From the NCBI GenBank assembly GCA_905182535.1, contig CAJJBZ010000003.1:186001-250000 (forward strand): a DNA stretch of 64,000 nucleotides. The letters are read 5' to 3'. Positions 9,101-18,793 of the stretch are shown here, one piece after another. This DNA is from an uncultured Planktomarina sp. (GTDB lineage Bacteria; Pseudomonadota; Alphaproteobacteria; Rhodobacterales; Rhodobacteraceae). Below the pieces are notes generated by a model. The model made no database searches. It saw nothing but the letters and a program-made list of their open reading frames with translations, and was not told the DNA's origin. Made by a program: the position numbers and the translations under genes. Every line of letters starts with the position of its first letter. Position 1 is the stretch's first letter.

Positions 9101-9526
9101 ATGAGTTTTAGATCCCATATTTGGTCCGCTATTCTGACCGTGACGATTTGCACGCCAATTTCAGCAATCGCTGGTAATCCCGAGTTGATGCGTCAGTTGA
9201 AGCAAACAAAATCCTGCGCTTCATGTGATTTGAGTGGTGGTAATTTCAAATGGGCAAATGTGTACGGTGCTGAGCTCGGTGGCGCTGCGAACCTTGTCGA
9301 TGCCAATCTAGAAGGCGCAAATCTAGAAGGAGCCAATTTTTTCGGAGCAAACCTTGAAGGCGCAAATCTACGCGGTGCTAATTTGAAGAGGGCAAATATG
9401 GGATGGTCCAGTCTTTACGGAGCCAACTTACTGGGGGCCCAAATTGATGGAGCAGATCTAGCCGGGGTGACCTTTTGCAAAACAATCATGCCAGACGGAA
9501 CTGCCAATAACAATAATTGTTTCTAG
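9101..9526 (+). CDS. Secreted pentapeptide-repeat protein
   Basis: About 141 residues. A signal peptide (ILTVTICTPISAIAG) is followed by the motif TKSCASCDLSGGNF and then some twelve tandem pentapeptides of A(N/D)LxG type, such as ANLEGANLEGANFFGANLEG, predicted to fold as a right-handed quadrilateral beta-helix. The two-Cys motif ahead of the first coil is common in exported members. I chose ATG 9101, with GGAG seven bases before it; ATG 9089 is the alternative. The function is unknown; some family members mimic DNA, but those are cytoplasmic, whereas this one is probably periplasmic. The near-identical repeats make this gene prone to repeat-number change. Confidence 0.85.
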   Translation: MSFRSHIWSAILTVTICTPISAIAGNPELMRQLKQTKSCASCDLSGGNFKWANVYGAELGGAANLVDANLEGANLEGANFFGANLEGANLRGANLKRANMGWSSLYGANLLGAQIDGADLAGVTFCKTIMPDGTANNNNCF

Positions 9527-9557
9527 GTTCGGCTGTTCAGAATTTGCAATTTGGCCC

Positions 9558-10028
9558 CTAGCTGCAAGGAAAATACTTTGCAAAAATCTCGGCTGCAGAG
9601 TCAATCGCGGGCCAATCATCAATATATCCACTAAAAACAACGATTTCAGGCTGGATAAAGATCTCGACAAGACTTCGCCGTTTTGTACCACTTGGAATAC
9701 ATGATCGTTGTGTGAAATTTGCGGATTCCGCATATCCTTGAATGAGGCCATTACAAAAATTCTTCCAAGTGTCATCCTGACGTAGGCAAAGCTGCACAAC
9801 TTCCTGTGTTCCCAACAAAAATTCTGGGCTGTTCATGCGGGCCTTTACAACTTCAACATATATAGGCCCAAGCTCCGGCACTACATGCCCCGGACCCAAA
9901 TTGTAACTTTTCGCCATCAGTTTCGAAACATTCGTCGACCAGTTTGAAGATACCCCAGGCGAGCTGGCATGAAGCTCAGAGGCACCAACCAACCATATGG
10001 CCAAAAGAAAAAAAATTCTGATATTCAT
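9558..10028 (-). CDS. Rap1a/Tai-like secreted protein
   Basis: About 156 residues with an N-terminal signal peptide (RIFFLLAIWLVGASELHAS). The second half fits the Rap1a/Tai pattern as I know it: a Trp and Cys ahead of a glycine (WKNFCNGLIQGY), then RSCIPSGT, a YIDDWP-like segment and the terminal AAEIFAKYFPC. Tai proteins were described as immunity proteins against type VI secretion amidases, but the wider family occurs in many alphaproteobacteria without such systems, and no effector gene is near. ATG 10028 begins the signal peptide. Family call moderate, function open. Confidence 0.6.
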   Translation of the reverse strand: MNIRIFFLLAIWLVGASELHASSPGVSSNWSTNVSKLMAKSYNLGPGHVVPELGPIYVEVVKARMNSPEFLLGTQEVVQLCLRQDDTWKNFCNGLIQGYAESANFTQRSCIPSGTKRRSLVEIFIQPEIVVFSGYIDDWPAIDSAAEIFAKYFPCS

Positions 10029-10192
10029 CAAGTTCACCGTTCTTTTAAACACGATTATTAGGGCAAGATGCCAGTGCCTTGTCAATGGTGCAACAAAAGG
10101 GACGCCACGGATTGCGCAAAGTAACCTCCCGAAGCAGACTGTCAAAAATCTGCACAGCAAGTGCTATTCCATTGGTATGGAACTAAACAGAA

Positions 10193-11071
10193 TTACAAGT
10201 TTAGATGAGTTGTGACTGCTAAAGTGGCTGCGCAGCAAATGATATCACGTCGCCCCGTTTTACCCCTTACGCTTTTCTCAAGGTATTTGAGCCCCTTGTC
10301 CTCAAATAGACTGATATGCTTCCAACACAGGTTCTCTGCTTCTGTGCCATGCCGCATACCTGTATTGGCAAGAATGAGAATGTAATCGCGCAACAGGTGA
10401 CGCATATCGCGAGATTTGCCCTCACGCCCTGCATCAATCCAGCTTGGCATTTTGCGAATAAGCGTTGCGTACTCTTCGCGGGTAAAGTCAGGTCGCCGTA
10501 CACTGTCACGACCCTTGTTTACCAATACAGGGATTTGTGACTTGTTCATGTAGCCACGGGCAACTGCGTCATCAAATATTCTGTTTAGAGCGGAGTTGTG
10601 TGTGTTGAGCGTAGAAGACCTTGGCTCTCGCCCCATCTTTGCCTCACGCCAGCGCGCAAACTTTTGCAGCATCTCATAATCAATGCTGGTCACAAAAATA
10701 TCGCCAAAGAAGGGAACAAGGTATTTGTCTATGACAATGATGTAATCACGAAAGCTCTTCTTCCCCACGCCATTATCTAGCTGCTGCTTCATGGTAGCAC
10801 GGCACAATGCAGCCACATCAGCAAAGCGTTTGGATATTACAGGTAATCCGTTCTTCTGCCTAAACCTGTAATCTAGATAAATCTCACGAGCAGCTGTCAC
10901 AGCATCTTTAACAATACGTTTTTTTGAGCTCACACGAACCTGTCGTCCGTCTAATGTAAATGCAACTTGCCAGACTTTGCTGTGCTTGCGTTTAAAAAGA
11001 CGAACCTCACCATCCATCAGCGTGGGCGTGTTTGGATTTAATTTGGGCACTATCAACACCGTGTTTAACAC
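10193..11071 (-). pseudogene. Tyrosine recombinase (phage/island integrase), C-terminally truncated
   Basis: 292 residues. Seen: an N-terminal Arm-type region, a SAM-like core-binding domain (about 85-185) and the start of the catalytic domain with TGMRHGTEAENLCW (first catalytic Arg) and VRGKTGRRD (Lys). The frame then ends with an unrelated tail (CAATLAVTTHLNL). The HxxR box and the nucleophilic Tyr, expected in the next ~100 residues, are not visible in any frame downstream. It cannot catalyse recombination. The start lies 110 bases from the 3' end of tRNA-Met, the classic position of an island integrase, so the island that used this site is probably fixed in the chromosome. Confidence 0.8.
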
Positions 11072-11181
11072 CGCGATTCTGCACTCTAAGTTCTCAGAAA
11101 GCTAGAAAAAACTGTGCTAGAGGTGTGCTACGCGCACAACGCGTCAACCGAAAAGTTAAGTCACTGATAACAGTAGAGTTT

Positions 11182-11258
11182 TGGTAGCGGTACAGGGACT
11201 TGAACCCCGGACACGCGGATTATGATTCCGCTGCTCTAACCAACTGAGCTATACCGCC
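11182..11258 (-). tRNA. tRNA-Met (anticodon CAT)
   Basis: A 77-base cloverleaf: acceptor stem GGCGGTA/TACCGCT, anticodon stem GCGGA/TCCGC around loop ATCATAA (anticodon CAT), T-arm with TTCAAGT, and an encoded CCA end. The sequence is that of elongator tRNA-Met of alphaproteobacteria rather than initiator. The 3' end faces the truncated integrase and is the likely attachment site. Confidence 0.97.
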
Positions 11259-11269
11259 TATGGAAGCGG

Positions 11270-11298
11270 GGAATAGGCAATGCTTTGGCCATCGTCAA
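11270..11298 (-). promoter_or_regulatory. Promoter of tRNA-Met
   Basis: On the - strand TTGACG (11298-11293) and TATTCC (11275-11270) are separated by exactly 17 bases and end 12 bases before the tRNA, matching the housekeeping sigma pattern. Confidence 0.75.
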
Positions 11299-11346
11299 GC
11301 ATGAATCTGGCTTGCAATTTTGTATTTAAATAACCTAGCCTCAACT

Positions 11347-12756
11347 ATGGATATTTTAGAGCAAATTCGCACCGATATAGGTGCAAAATATGTGATTTCT
11401 GGCGCAGCCGCGGAAACTTGGACCCGGGATTGGATGAATGTCTATCACTGGCAACCCTTAGCCGTAGTCCGCCCAGCCACCACAGCAGAGGTACAGGCCA
11501 TTGCGCGGGCCTGCTCAGTAGCAGAGGTGGCTATGGTCCCTGTCGGGGGGAACACCGGTTTAACCGGGGCCACGAAGGCCCAAGACGCCATTATGATCAG
11601 CCTAGACAGAATGAATGCCATTCGAGAGATCAAGCCAAATACGCAGGTAGCTATTGTGGAGAGTGGTGCTATTTTGGACAGTATACACCAGGCCGCGGAT
11701 GCACATAGTCTGATTTTTCCTTTGTATTTTGGAGCGAGAGGCTCTGCAATGATTGGTGGTAATCTGTCCACAAATGCGGGTGGGTCAAACGTCTTACGCT
11801 ACGGCAACACACGCGATTTATGCCTTGGGCTGGAGGTAGTACTCGCAGATGGGAGGGTAATGAACTTAATGTCTGAGCTACGCAAAGACAATACAGGTTT
11901 AAATTTAAAGCATATGTTTATTGGAGCTGAGGGTACTTTGGGTATCATCACAGCAGCGGCCCTACGTCTTTACCGCAAGCCCTTAGCATATGTGACAGCA
12001 ATGGTGGGCATGCGCGCACTGGAAGAGTCTCTGCCCTTGCTTAACCGTTTACAAAACGAAACTGGAGGCGGGGTTGAGGCCTTTGAGTTTATGCCTAGAC
12101 GTTATATTCAGCGCCATATGGCGCAAAAAGCCGGCGCCCTTGAGCCGTTTGATGATGCCCATGAAATAAATATTCTTGTTGAGGTTGCCACAACCCGGAC
12201 CTCTGATCTTGAACAGGACAGCAGTGGCACGCCAAAGTTACAAGCTATCCTCGAAAATGCCCTAATAGATATGATCGAAGCAGGCAGCGCCCAAGATGCA
12301 GTGATCGCACAAAACGAAGCGCAGCGACGCGTAATGTGGGAGCGCCGTGAATCGGCGGCGGAAATCACAGTTGGTTTTAAGGGTTCAATCGATACCGATA
12401 TCGCGGTGCCTTTAGGTGATGTGTCCACGTTTCTTCGGCAAGTCTCGTTACGTGTTTCAGAAATTGATCCCGCAGGTGAGGAATTTTACATCTCTCATCT
12501 AGGAGATGGTAATTTACATTACACGTTCTATCCATCGGACATAAGTGGTGTTTTCAAAGAGCCTATCACCGAAGCCATTGAGGATGTTGTACTAGCGCTA
12601 AACGGCAGTTTTTCCGCGGAACATGGGATTGGTTTGTCAAAACGGAATTCGATGGCACGGCGTAAAGATCCAGTAGCCTTGGAAATGATGTGGGCAATGA
12701 AGACTGCATTTGATCCTAAAAATCTGATGAACCCAGGCAAAGTCTACCCAGACTAG
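11347..12756 (+). CDS. FAD-linked oxidase, D-2-hydroxyacid dehydrogenase type (GlcD family)
   Basis: About 469 residues. N-terminal PCMH-type FAD-binding domain with VGGNTGLTGAT (about residue 75) and GNLSTNAGG (~145); C-terminal domain with the metal-binding HLGDGNLHYTFYP (~390) and FSAEHGIGLSKR (~430), ending FDPKNLMNPGKVYP. This set is shared by GlcD, D-lactate and D-2-hydroxyglutarate dehydrogenases; the substrate cannot be told apart here. The enzymes oxidise a 2-hydroxyacid to the 2-oxoacid. I chose ATG 11347; an upstream TTG at 11320 is possible. Its 3' end overlaps the hemC stop by 4 bases, tail to tail. Confidence 0.85.
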   Translation: MDILEQIRTDIGAKYVISGAAAETWTRDWMNVYHWQPLAVVRPATTAEVQAIARACSVAEVAMVPVGGNTGLTGATKAQDAIMISLDRMNAIREIKPNTQVAIVESGAILDSIHQAADAHSLIFPLYFGARGSAMIGGNLSTNAGGSNVLRYGNTRDLCLGLEVVLADGRVMNLMSELRKDNTGLNLKHMFIGAEGTLGIITAAALRLYRKPLAYVTAMVGMRALEESLPLLNRLQNETGGGVEAFEFMPRRYIQRHMAQKAGALEPFDDAHEINILVEVATTRTSDLEQDSSGTPKLQAILENALIDMIEAGSAQDAVIAQNEAQRRVMWERRESAAEITVGFKGSIDTDIAVPLGDVSTFLRQVSLRVSEIDPAGEEFYISHLGDGNLHYTFYPSDISGVFKEPITEAIEDVVLALNGSFSAEHGIGLSKRNSMARRKDPVALEMMWAMKTAFDPKNLMNPGKVYPD

Positions 12757-13692
12757 CGCCAGCTAAAGAATTCAGGGCCTGCCTGGGACAGCAGCTCTTT
12801 AGCTAAGTCGTCGCCCATTGCAGCTCCATCTAAGATGGAGGCCACGGCGATGACCGCTAAGCTTTTCGCTGCCATCAGGACGTAAAACCTCGCCTCGCAA
12901 CAGCAGTTCAGAGCCTTCAATAACTGCAAGTGCGGCGATAGGCGTCTCACAAGATCCGTCTAAAGTCGCCAAAAACGCGCGCTCTGCTGCAACCCTTTGC
13001 CCAGTTTTTGTGTCATGCAAGGGCTCTAACAGGACTGCTGTCGAGTGGTCTTCCAAACGACGTTCAATACCAATCGCTCCCTGCGCCACAGCTGGAAGCA
13101 TGTCTTCAGGTTCAATAGCGCCCGTAGCGACATGTACCATGTTCAAACGATTCAGGCCTGCCATCGCTAAAAACGTACAGCTAGCAACTCCATCGGCAAG
13201 TTTTTTGAGCCGAGTCTGCACATTTCCGCGAAATTCAATAACATCAAGATCTGGGCGCACATGCATCAATTGTGCGCGACGGCGAAGACTTGAAGTGCCA
13301 ACCCGCGTCCCTTTAGCCAAATCTGCAATTGAAACCGATCCTGTCGATACGAAAGCATCGCGTACATCTTCACGGGGCAAATAAATATCAAGTACTAAGC
13401 CATCCGGCTGCACCGTGGGCATATCTTTCATAGAATGGACAGCTATATCGATACTGCCATCCAAAAGTTGTTCTTCAATTTCCCTAGTAAATAATCCTTT
13501 GCCGCCCACTAACCGCAAAGGTCGGTCTTGGATTCGATCTCCAGAGGTTTGGATGACCACCACCTCAAAAGCCTCTTCAGGCCAATCCCATGCCTTCATA
13601 AGAAGCGAACGGGTCTCAACTGCTTGTGCCAATGCAAGCGGAGAGCCCCTAGTACCAATTTTCAGCCGAAGTGGGGGAAGAGCATGTTTCAT
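12753..13692 (-). CDS. hemC: Hydroxymethylbilane synthase (porphobilinogen deaminase), frame broken near the 3' end
   Basis: Joins four porphobilinogens into hydroxymethylbilane in heme synthesis. Seen: [13 protein letters not shown] at the N-terminus, the VHSMKDMPT loop, [12 protein letters not shown] and the dipyrromethane-cofactor loop LDGSCETP with its Cys. After LRPDGSEKL the frame turns to nonsense; the expected end ([17 protein letters not shown] through EFFSW) continues in the next frame, terminating at 12753. The break is at about 12858-12872 beside an AAAA run, with one base too many. Since hemC is normally indispensable and everything else is conserved, an assembly error is likely. 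It diverges from hemE with ~80 bases between. Confidence 0.9.
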
Positions 13693-13773
13693 ACAATCGA
13701 TCTACTGCGGCAAGACGCAGCTTTCAAGAGAAGCCGGCTTGACTTATTGACGCTAGCTTGGGATCGAGAAGTC

Positions 13774-14811
13774 ATGAAACAGTCTAAGCCAATCCTGCGA
13801 GCCCTTGCCGGCGAAACATTGTCAACGCCACCTATATGGATGATGCGCCAAGCGGGCCGCTACCTCCCCGAATATCGAGCTACGCGTGCTGAGGCTGGTG
13901 ATTTTTTGTCGCTTTGCTATAATTCCGACTTGGCAACTGAGGTCAGTCTTCAGCCCATTCGACGGTATGGCTTTGATGCTAGTATTCTTTTTGCAGATAT
14001 TTTACTGCTACCACAGGCACTTGGCGCTGACCTTTGGTTTGTAACTGGCGAGGGCCCACGGCTCTCTACCATCACTAATGCCAGTGGGTTTGCAAAGCTC
14101 AAGGGCAAAGATGATATCCACGAGCATTTGGCACCCATTTACCAAACCGTGCGAAATCTTGCACAATCGCTGCCGGCGCAAACTACCTTAATTGGCTTCG
14201 CAGGTGCGCCATGGACCGTTGCCACCTACATGATTGCAGGTAAAGGCACTCCTGACCAGGCTCCGGCACATCTCCTGAAATCCGAAGAATTACCGGTATT
14301 TGAGGCTTTGATCGATCTGATCACCGAAGCCACTATCGAATATTTATCACAGCAAATTTTGGCAGGTGCTGAAGTTGTGAAACTGTTTGATAGCTGGGCT
14401 GGTTCTTTGCAGGGCAATGATTTTCAAAAGTACGCATTAGCTCCAACAAAACGTATTATTTCATCTCTCAAGCAGCGCCATCCCGATACACCCATCATAG
14501 CATTCCCACGCGAAGCAAGAGATAATTATGTCGGTTTTGCCAGGGCTACCGGTGCTGACTGTGTTGCCATTGACAACTCTATCTCGGCGGCTTGGGCCGC
14601 GCAAAACATACAAGTGGACGGCTGCGTCCAGGGCAACCTAGCTTCGCGCCATATGGTCGCCGGAGGGCAAGATTTGATAGATGACACAACAGCCATTGTG
14701 CAGGCTTTATCCAATGGGCCACATATTTTTAATTTGGGCCATGGCATCACGCCAGATGCTAATCCTGAAAACGTACAATTGATGATAGACACAGTCCGCA
14801 GCTACGCTTAA
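13774..14811 (+). CDS. hemE: Uroporphyrinogen decarboxylase
   Basis: Converts uroporphyrinogen III to coproporphyrinogen III in the cytoplasm. Seen: the signature [15 protein letters not shown] near residue 25, FADILLLP with its conserved Asp near 75, [13 protein letters not shown] near 140, LFDSWAG near 205, and the end LGHGI-P-NV. ATG 13774 starts the conserved region at the usual distance; the longer frame upstream lies opposite hemC and is not used. Length 345 is normal. It faces hemF tail to tail with a 4-base overlap. Confidence 0.96.
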   Translation: MKQSKPILRALAGETLSTPPIWMMRQAGRYLPEYRATRAEAGDFLSLCYNSDLATEVSLQPIRRYGFDASILFADILLLPQALGADLWFVTGEGPRLSTITNASGFAKLKGKDDIHEHLAPIYQTVRNLAQSLPAQTTLIGFAGAPWTVATYMIAGKGTPDQAPAHLLKSEELPVFEALIDLITEATIEYLSQQILAGAEVVKLFDSWAGSLQGNDFQKYALAPTKRIISSLKQRHPDTPIIAFPREARDNYVGFARATGADCVAIDNSISAAWAAQNIQVDGCVQGNLASRHMVAGGQDLIDDTTAIVQALSNGPHIFNLGHGITPDANPENVQLMIDTVRSYA

Positions 14812-15689
14812 GTCCACTTTGCCAACGGCGGCAGGCTCATTAATACCGCGTCAGGATCATGGCCAGTTTCCAGCCCAAAACGAGTACCACGATCGTAAAC
14901 AAGGTTATACTCCGCGTAAAGACCACGGTGAATCAACTGGGTTTCACGGTTATCCGCATCCCAGCTTTGTCCCAAGCGAGCCTCAACCAAAGGCACATAA
15001 GCTGGTAAAAATGCACGACCGACATCTTGGGTCAAAGCAAAGTCTTTATGCCAATCACCAGAGCAGTGATCATCATAAAAAATACCCCCCACGCCACGCG
15101 CGCGCTTGCGATGTGGAATATAGAAATATTCATCCGCCCAAGCTTTATAACGTGGGTAAAGGTCTGCGCCATGTGGGGTACAGTAAGCCTCTAAGACACC
15201 ATGAAACTGTGCGGTATCTTCTGGGTATTCGATGCAGGGGTTCAAGTCGGACCCACCACCAAACCACCAAGCATGCGGCGTCCAAAACATCCGCGTGTTC
15301 ATGTGGACAGCTGGACAATGTGGGTTTTGCATGTGTGCCACTAACGAAATACCAGCCGCCCAAAAGCGCGGGTCATCTCTCATACCCGGTAGGCCTTTGC
15401 GGGCCGCCATCGCATCCTGAGCACGGGCTCCCAGTGTACCAAACACAGTAGAGACATTTATACCCACTTTTTCAAATACTCTACCACCACGCATCACACT
15501 CATTAACCCTCCCCCCGCATCAGACCCATCATCAGAGGTGCGTTTGGTTGCACTGACCTCAAATTCGCCTGCAGGTGAGTCCCCAATATGCTGCCGCTCC
15601 ATACGCTCAAAGCGCGCAACTATTTCGTCACGTAAACTACGAAACCATACGCTGGCATCAGCTTTTTGGGATTTAAAATGATCAATCAT
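14808..15689 (-). CDS. hemF: Oxygen-dependent coproporphyrinogen III oxidase
   Basis: Performs the two oxidative decarboxylations to protoporphyrinogen IX using O2. Seen: [13 protein letters not shown] near residue 65, VHMNTRMFW, the family signature [20 protein letters not shown], and the C-terminal [11 protein letters not shown]. The start is either ATG 15689 or TTG 15701, which overlaps the SDR stop; I give the ATG. Only this O2-dependent form is seen, so the organism makes heme aerobically at this step. It lies 8 bases after the short-chain dehydrogenase and is probably co-transcribed. Confidence 0.95.
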   Translation of the reverse strand: MIDHFKSQKADASVWFRSLRDEIVARFERMERQHIGDSPAGEFEVSATKRTSDDGSDAGGGLMSVMRGGRVFEKVGINVSTVFGTLGARAQDAMAARKGLPGMRDDPRFWAAGISLVAHMQNPHCPAVHMNTRMFWTPHAWWFGGGSDLNPCIEYPEDTAQFHGVLEAYCTPHGADLYPRYKAWADEYFYIPHRKRARGVGGIFYDDHCSGDWHKDFALTQDVGRAFLPAYVPLVEARLGQSWDADNRETQLIHRGLYAEYNLVYDRGTRFGLETGHDPDAVLMSLPPLAKWT

Positions 15690-15697
15690 ATCAGCAT

Positions 15698-16501
15698 TCA
15701 ATGGAGAGATGTACTCACAGCATCAACAAGGCTTCGGCCACCATCGACCGTCAAAATTTCGCCAGTCACAAAAGCAGAACTATCAGAGGCAAGAAACTGC
15801 ACAGCTTCAGCAACCTCTGTGGGCCCCGCAATCCGACCCTGAGGTGTGGCAGCTAATATCGCCTCACGGTGATCAGGGTTTGCGCGAAGATGATCTTGTA
15901 AAGATGCAGACATGACCGACCCAAAGGCAACTGCATTAACCCGCACTCGTTTAGGTGCCAGACTGACAGCCAGTGACCGAGTCATTTGGTCTAGAGCAGC
16001 ACAGCTAACAGAAAACGCCATTAATTCAGATTGGGTTCTCTGTGCAGCTATTGAGGATAAGTTGATTATTGTACCAATGCAGGATTTTTCAGAGTCCTTG
16101 CCCTGTTTGATCATACGACGTGCCACCAATTGTGACAGCTTCAGGCCCGCTAAAAGGTTTTGATCCAACATGATCGACATGCTTTCATCATCCGGGTCCA
16201 GCGGCATTGTCCGGATCACCTGGCGAGCACCATTTACCAAAATATCAACTTGATCAAAGGCATCCAATGTGGCTGACAACAGGTTGGCAATATTTAATTT
16301 TTCACGGAGATCACCAGAAAAATAACGAATATTTTTAGTATCTGGTGTCATCATCACCGACCTCCGCACGCAGGCGCGCTTCATCTTTATCGGCAAACAT
16401 CACATTAGCGCCAGCATCGGCAAGATGCCGAGCGATGGCTAAACCAACACCATTGGCAGCACCGGTGACGATGGCAGTTTTACCAGCTACAGAAAAAGAC
16501 A
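15698..16501 (-). CDS. Atypical short-chain dehydrogenase/reductase upstream of hemF (frame broken)
   Basis: About 267 residues after joining two frames. The N-terminus (GKTAIVTGAANGVGLAIAR) has the TGxxxGxG nucleotide-binding motif; after about 50 codons the frame stops, and the next frame carries on from about 16344-16362. The middle has ILVNGARQ where NNAG is usual, and at the active site FSVSCAALDQMTR stands where YSxSKAALxxMTR is normal: the catalytic Tyr is Phe and the Lys is Cys. The end (FLASDSSAFVTGEILTVDGG) is standard. The fold should bind NAD(P), but classical SDR catalysis looks impossible. Its tight link to hemF suggests a role near heme synthesis, which is inference. Confidence 0.8.
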
Positions 16502-16542
16502 TGTGGTCTCCTGAGGGTTGCGAATCTCAAGCATGCTAACCT

Positions 16543-17491
16543 TTATTTGCGTTTGGGGCGAGACGCATGAAAAAGCTTAAAGCGCCCGTTACCAGGAAGC
16601 TCCATTACCTTTGCAAAGCATTGCTCTAAAGCGGTCTCATAGGGCAGATGACGATTAGCCACCAAATAAAGGGAGCCTTTGGTTTTCAAAGAACGTTTTG
16701 CTCCGGCAATAAAGGCGCGGCCCAATTCGGGATCTCCCACCCTACTGGTGTGGAACGGGGGGTTCATAACTACAGCATCATAAGACCCATTCCAAGCCGT
16801 GGCATCAGCCCAAAAAAACGCAGCCCGCGGGTCAGGAACATTTTTCTTGGCGCAGTCAAGAGATATAAAATCAGCCTCCACTAAATCCAACTTAGTCACA
16901 GCCTCACGGCTCAGAATGCACGAAGACAAATAGCCCCAACCAGCTCCAAAATCAGCAATATCACCAGACAAATGTCCAGGAAGGGCGCCAGCTAACAACG
17001 CAGATGCAGAATCCACCGCCCCCGCCGAGAAAACTCCCGGCCTTGTAACAAAACCGTCAAATTTTTGATCTGCGGCCCTCAGGGGTGCCAAATTCAAGCC
17101 CAGCAAACCAAAACAATCGGCCATGGCCCTTTGTAATAGTCCCTTGAACATCCGTAAGTTTGCGCAAGTTCTTATAGTGGCTGCCGATGCCATCGTCCTT
17201 TTGACCATCAACTACAACAATATCTGCTTGAGCCGCCGCCTGCGCGATCAGATCAGCAGTTTGTTGTTTCGAGCGAGTACAGCAAACAATGGCAAGCGAA
17301 AACCGACGGGTGGGCAGTGAAACATCACAGGCGAAGCCTTGGTTTTCCCATGCTCGGTTGGTTGGAAAAAAAGGCTGGACGATCAATGCCTCTGTAAGGC
17401 CGGCAATATCGAATCCAACCTCAGGGTGTAGAGCGGCGACCGGGCCATCGGGCTTCGGCAAACCAGTTTCAAACGCAAGTGAAAGGCGCAC
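16543..17491 (-). CDS. RsmC-like class I methyltransferase (frame broken)
   Basis: Two frames together give ~315 residues in the layout of RsmC (16S rRNA guanine-N2 methyltransferase): an N-terminal degenerate domain (LAFETGLPKPDGPVAALHP to VVDGQKDDGIGSHYKNLRK) and a C-terminal SAM-binding domain with IADFGAGWGYLS and the catalytic NPPFH. The break is at ~17050-17105, with one extra base. The second part could start alone, but the first ends in the middle of a domain, so a single gene is intended. GTG 17491 lies 8 bases after the clpS stop. The rRNA target is family-level inference; other small-molecule methyltransferases share the motif. Confidence 0.75.
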
Positions 17492-17498
17492 CAAAACT

Positions 17499-17876
17499 TT
17501 ACTCTTTTTCCATAGTGCATTGCAAAGGGTGCTCATGCCGTTGAGCCATTTCCGATACTTGCGTCACTTTAGTTTCTGCAATTTCGCGGCTGTAAACCCC
17601 CACAATCGCTAAGCCTTTTTTATGCACAGTGAGCATGAGTTCGAAACTTTCTTGATGGGTTAACCCAAAAAATCTTTCAAGGATCATTATCACAAATTCC
17701 ATTGGCGTATAGTCATCATTAAGTATCATCACCTTGTATAAAGGTGGGCGCTTAGTTTTTGGACGAGTATCCAAGGCGACGCCAATATCACTCTCGTTTT
17801 CGGGAGTATCAGTTGCCAGAATCCAATTAGCCGTCAAAATACAATCCTTATTTTCCCCTGTTAACCAACAGAGCAT
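17499..17876 (-). CDS. clpS: ATP-dependent Clp protease adaptor ClpS
   Basis: Delivers N-end-rule substrates to ClpAP. The core [17 protein letters not shown] (about residues 46-62) contains the NDDYTPMEF motif that binds the N-degron, followed by [21 protein letters not shown], which contacts ClpA. The N-terminal ~40 residues are variable in the family, so the start ATG 17876 is uncertain. It is followed by the RsmC-like gene at 8 bases. Length is normal for alphaproteobacterial ClpS. Confidence 0.95.
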   Translation of the reverse strand: MLCWLTGENKDCILTANWILATDTPENESDIGVALDTRPKTKRPPLYKVMILNDDYTPMEFVIMILERFFGLTHQESFELMLTVHKKGLAIVGVYSREIAETKVTQVSEMAQRHEHPLQCTMEKE

Positions 17877-17921
17877 GATGTAGAGTATATAAAACTCATT
17901 TACTTAATTGGAAGGGCCCTC

Positions 17922-18611
17922 GTGCCAAGTAGCATCAAAATTTTAGGCATAGATGCCGATGACACACTTTGGCAAAACGAAGAGTTCTTTCGTATGGTCC
18001 AAGACCGCTTTGCCGATATGCTGGCTGCGTACATGCCCCCCGACCCTCTGCATAAGCACCTATTAGCCGCGGAACGGCGTAACCTAGGGCGATATGGCTA
18101 CGGGATAAAAGGCTTCATGCTTTCGATGGTCGAAACAGCGATTGATGTATCTCAGGCTCAAGTTCCCGCCCATGTGATCCACGACATAGTCAGAATGGGG
18201 CAAGATATGTTGAGCCACCCCATTCATCTCTTACCCGGCGTAGCAGATTGCTTGCCGCAATTAGCCGATACCTACAAATTGGTGTTAATCACCAAAGGCG
18301 ATCTTCTGCACCAAGAGCAAAAATTAGCACAATCAGGCTTAGGTGGGTTTTTCAACGATGTGCATATCGTGAGCGAAAAGCAGATGAACACCTACAGCAA
18401 AATTTTTGGGACCGACGTGAAGACGGCAGCTATGGTGGGCAACTCGATAAAGTCTGACATTGTGCCCGCCCTCGATGCTGGGGCTGCGGCAATTCACGTA
18501 CCAGCCCGCTATGAATGGGACATGGAAAAGGCGGTTGAACCCACATCACACCCACGGTTTTTTAAGGCCCATGAATTCAAAAACGTGTGTGATTTGTTGG
18601 CCCAAATATGA
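17922..18611 (+). CDS. HAD-superfamily phosphatase
   Basis: 229 residues with the HAD motifs in order: DADDTLW (catalytic Asp pair, residues ~10-16), LITKGD (motif II and Lys, ~123) and MVGNSIKSD (motif IV, ~167), plus a helical cap between I and II. It probably hydrolyses a small phosphate ester; the substrate cannot be read from sequence. It starts at GTG behind AAGG and diverges from clpS with ~45 bases between, so the two share a short promoter region. Confidence 0.82.
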   Translation: MPSSIKILGIDADDTLWQNEEFFRMVQDRFADMLAAYMPPDPLHKHLLAAERRNLGRYGYGIKGFMLSMVETAIDVSQAQVPAHVIHDIVRMGQDMLSHPIHLLPGVADCLPQLADTYKLVLITKGDLLHQEQKLAQSGLGGFFNDVHIVSEKQMNTYSKIFGTDVKTAAMVGNSIKSDIVPALDAGAAAIHVPARYEWDMEKAVEPTSHPRFFKAHEFKNVCDLLAQI

Positions 18612-18793
18612 CATAAATTAGGCAACTGAAGAATTTTCACTACATATAGCTGATAATTCGACCATTCGCGCAAATGAGCGATTTCCAGTCCTTAAAATAG
18701 CCTTATTTTAGCTATTTTTTCACTGATTCGAATGTGCTAGAAGAGCAAAGCACGGGAAAAATCCCGGCACATATTAAGAGCGAGGCAACAGGC

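Noticed and set aside
14819-15451. A 210-codon open frame opposite hemF
   Set aside because: It lies antisense to a well-conserved gene, is rich in His/Pro/Ser as mirror frames are, and has no family resemblance.
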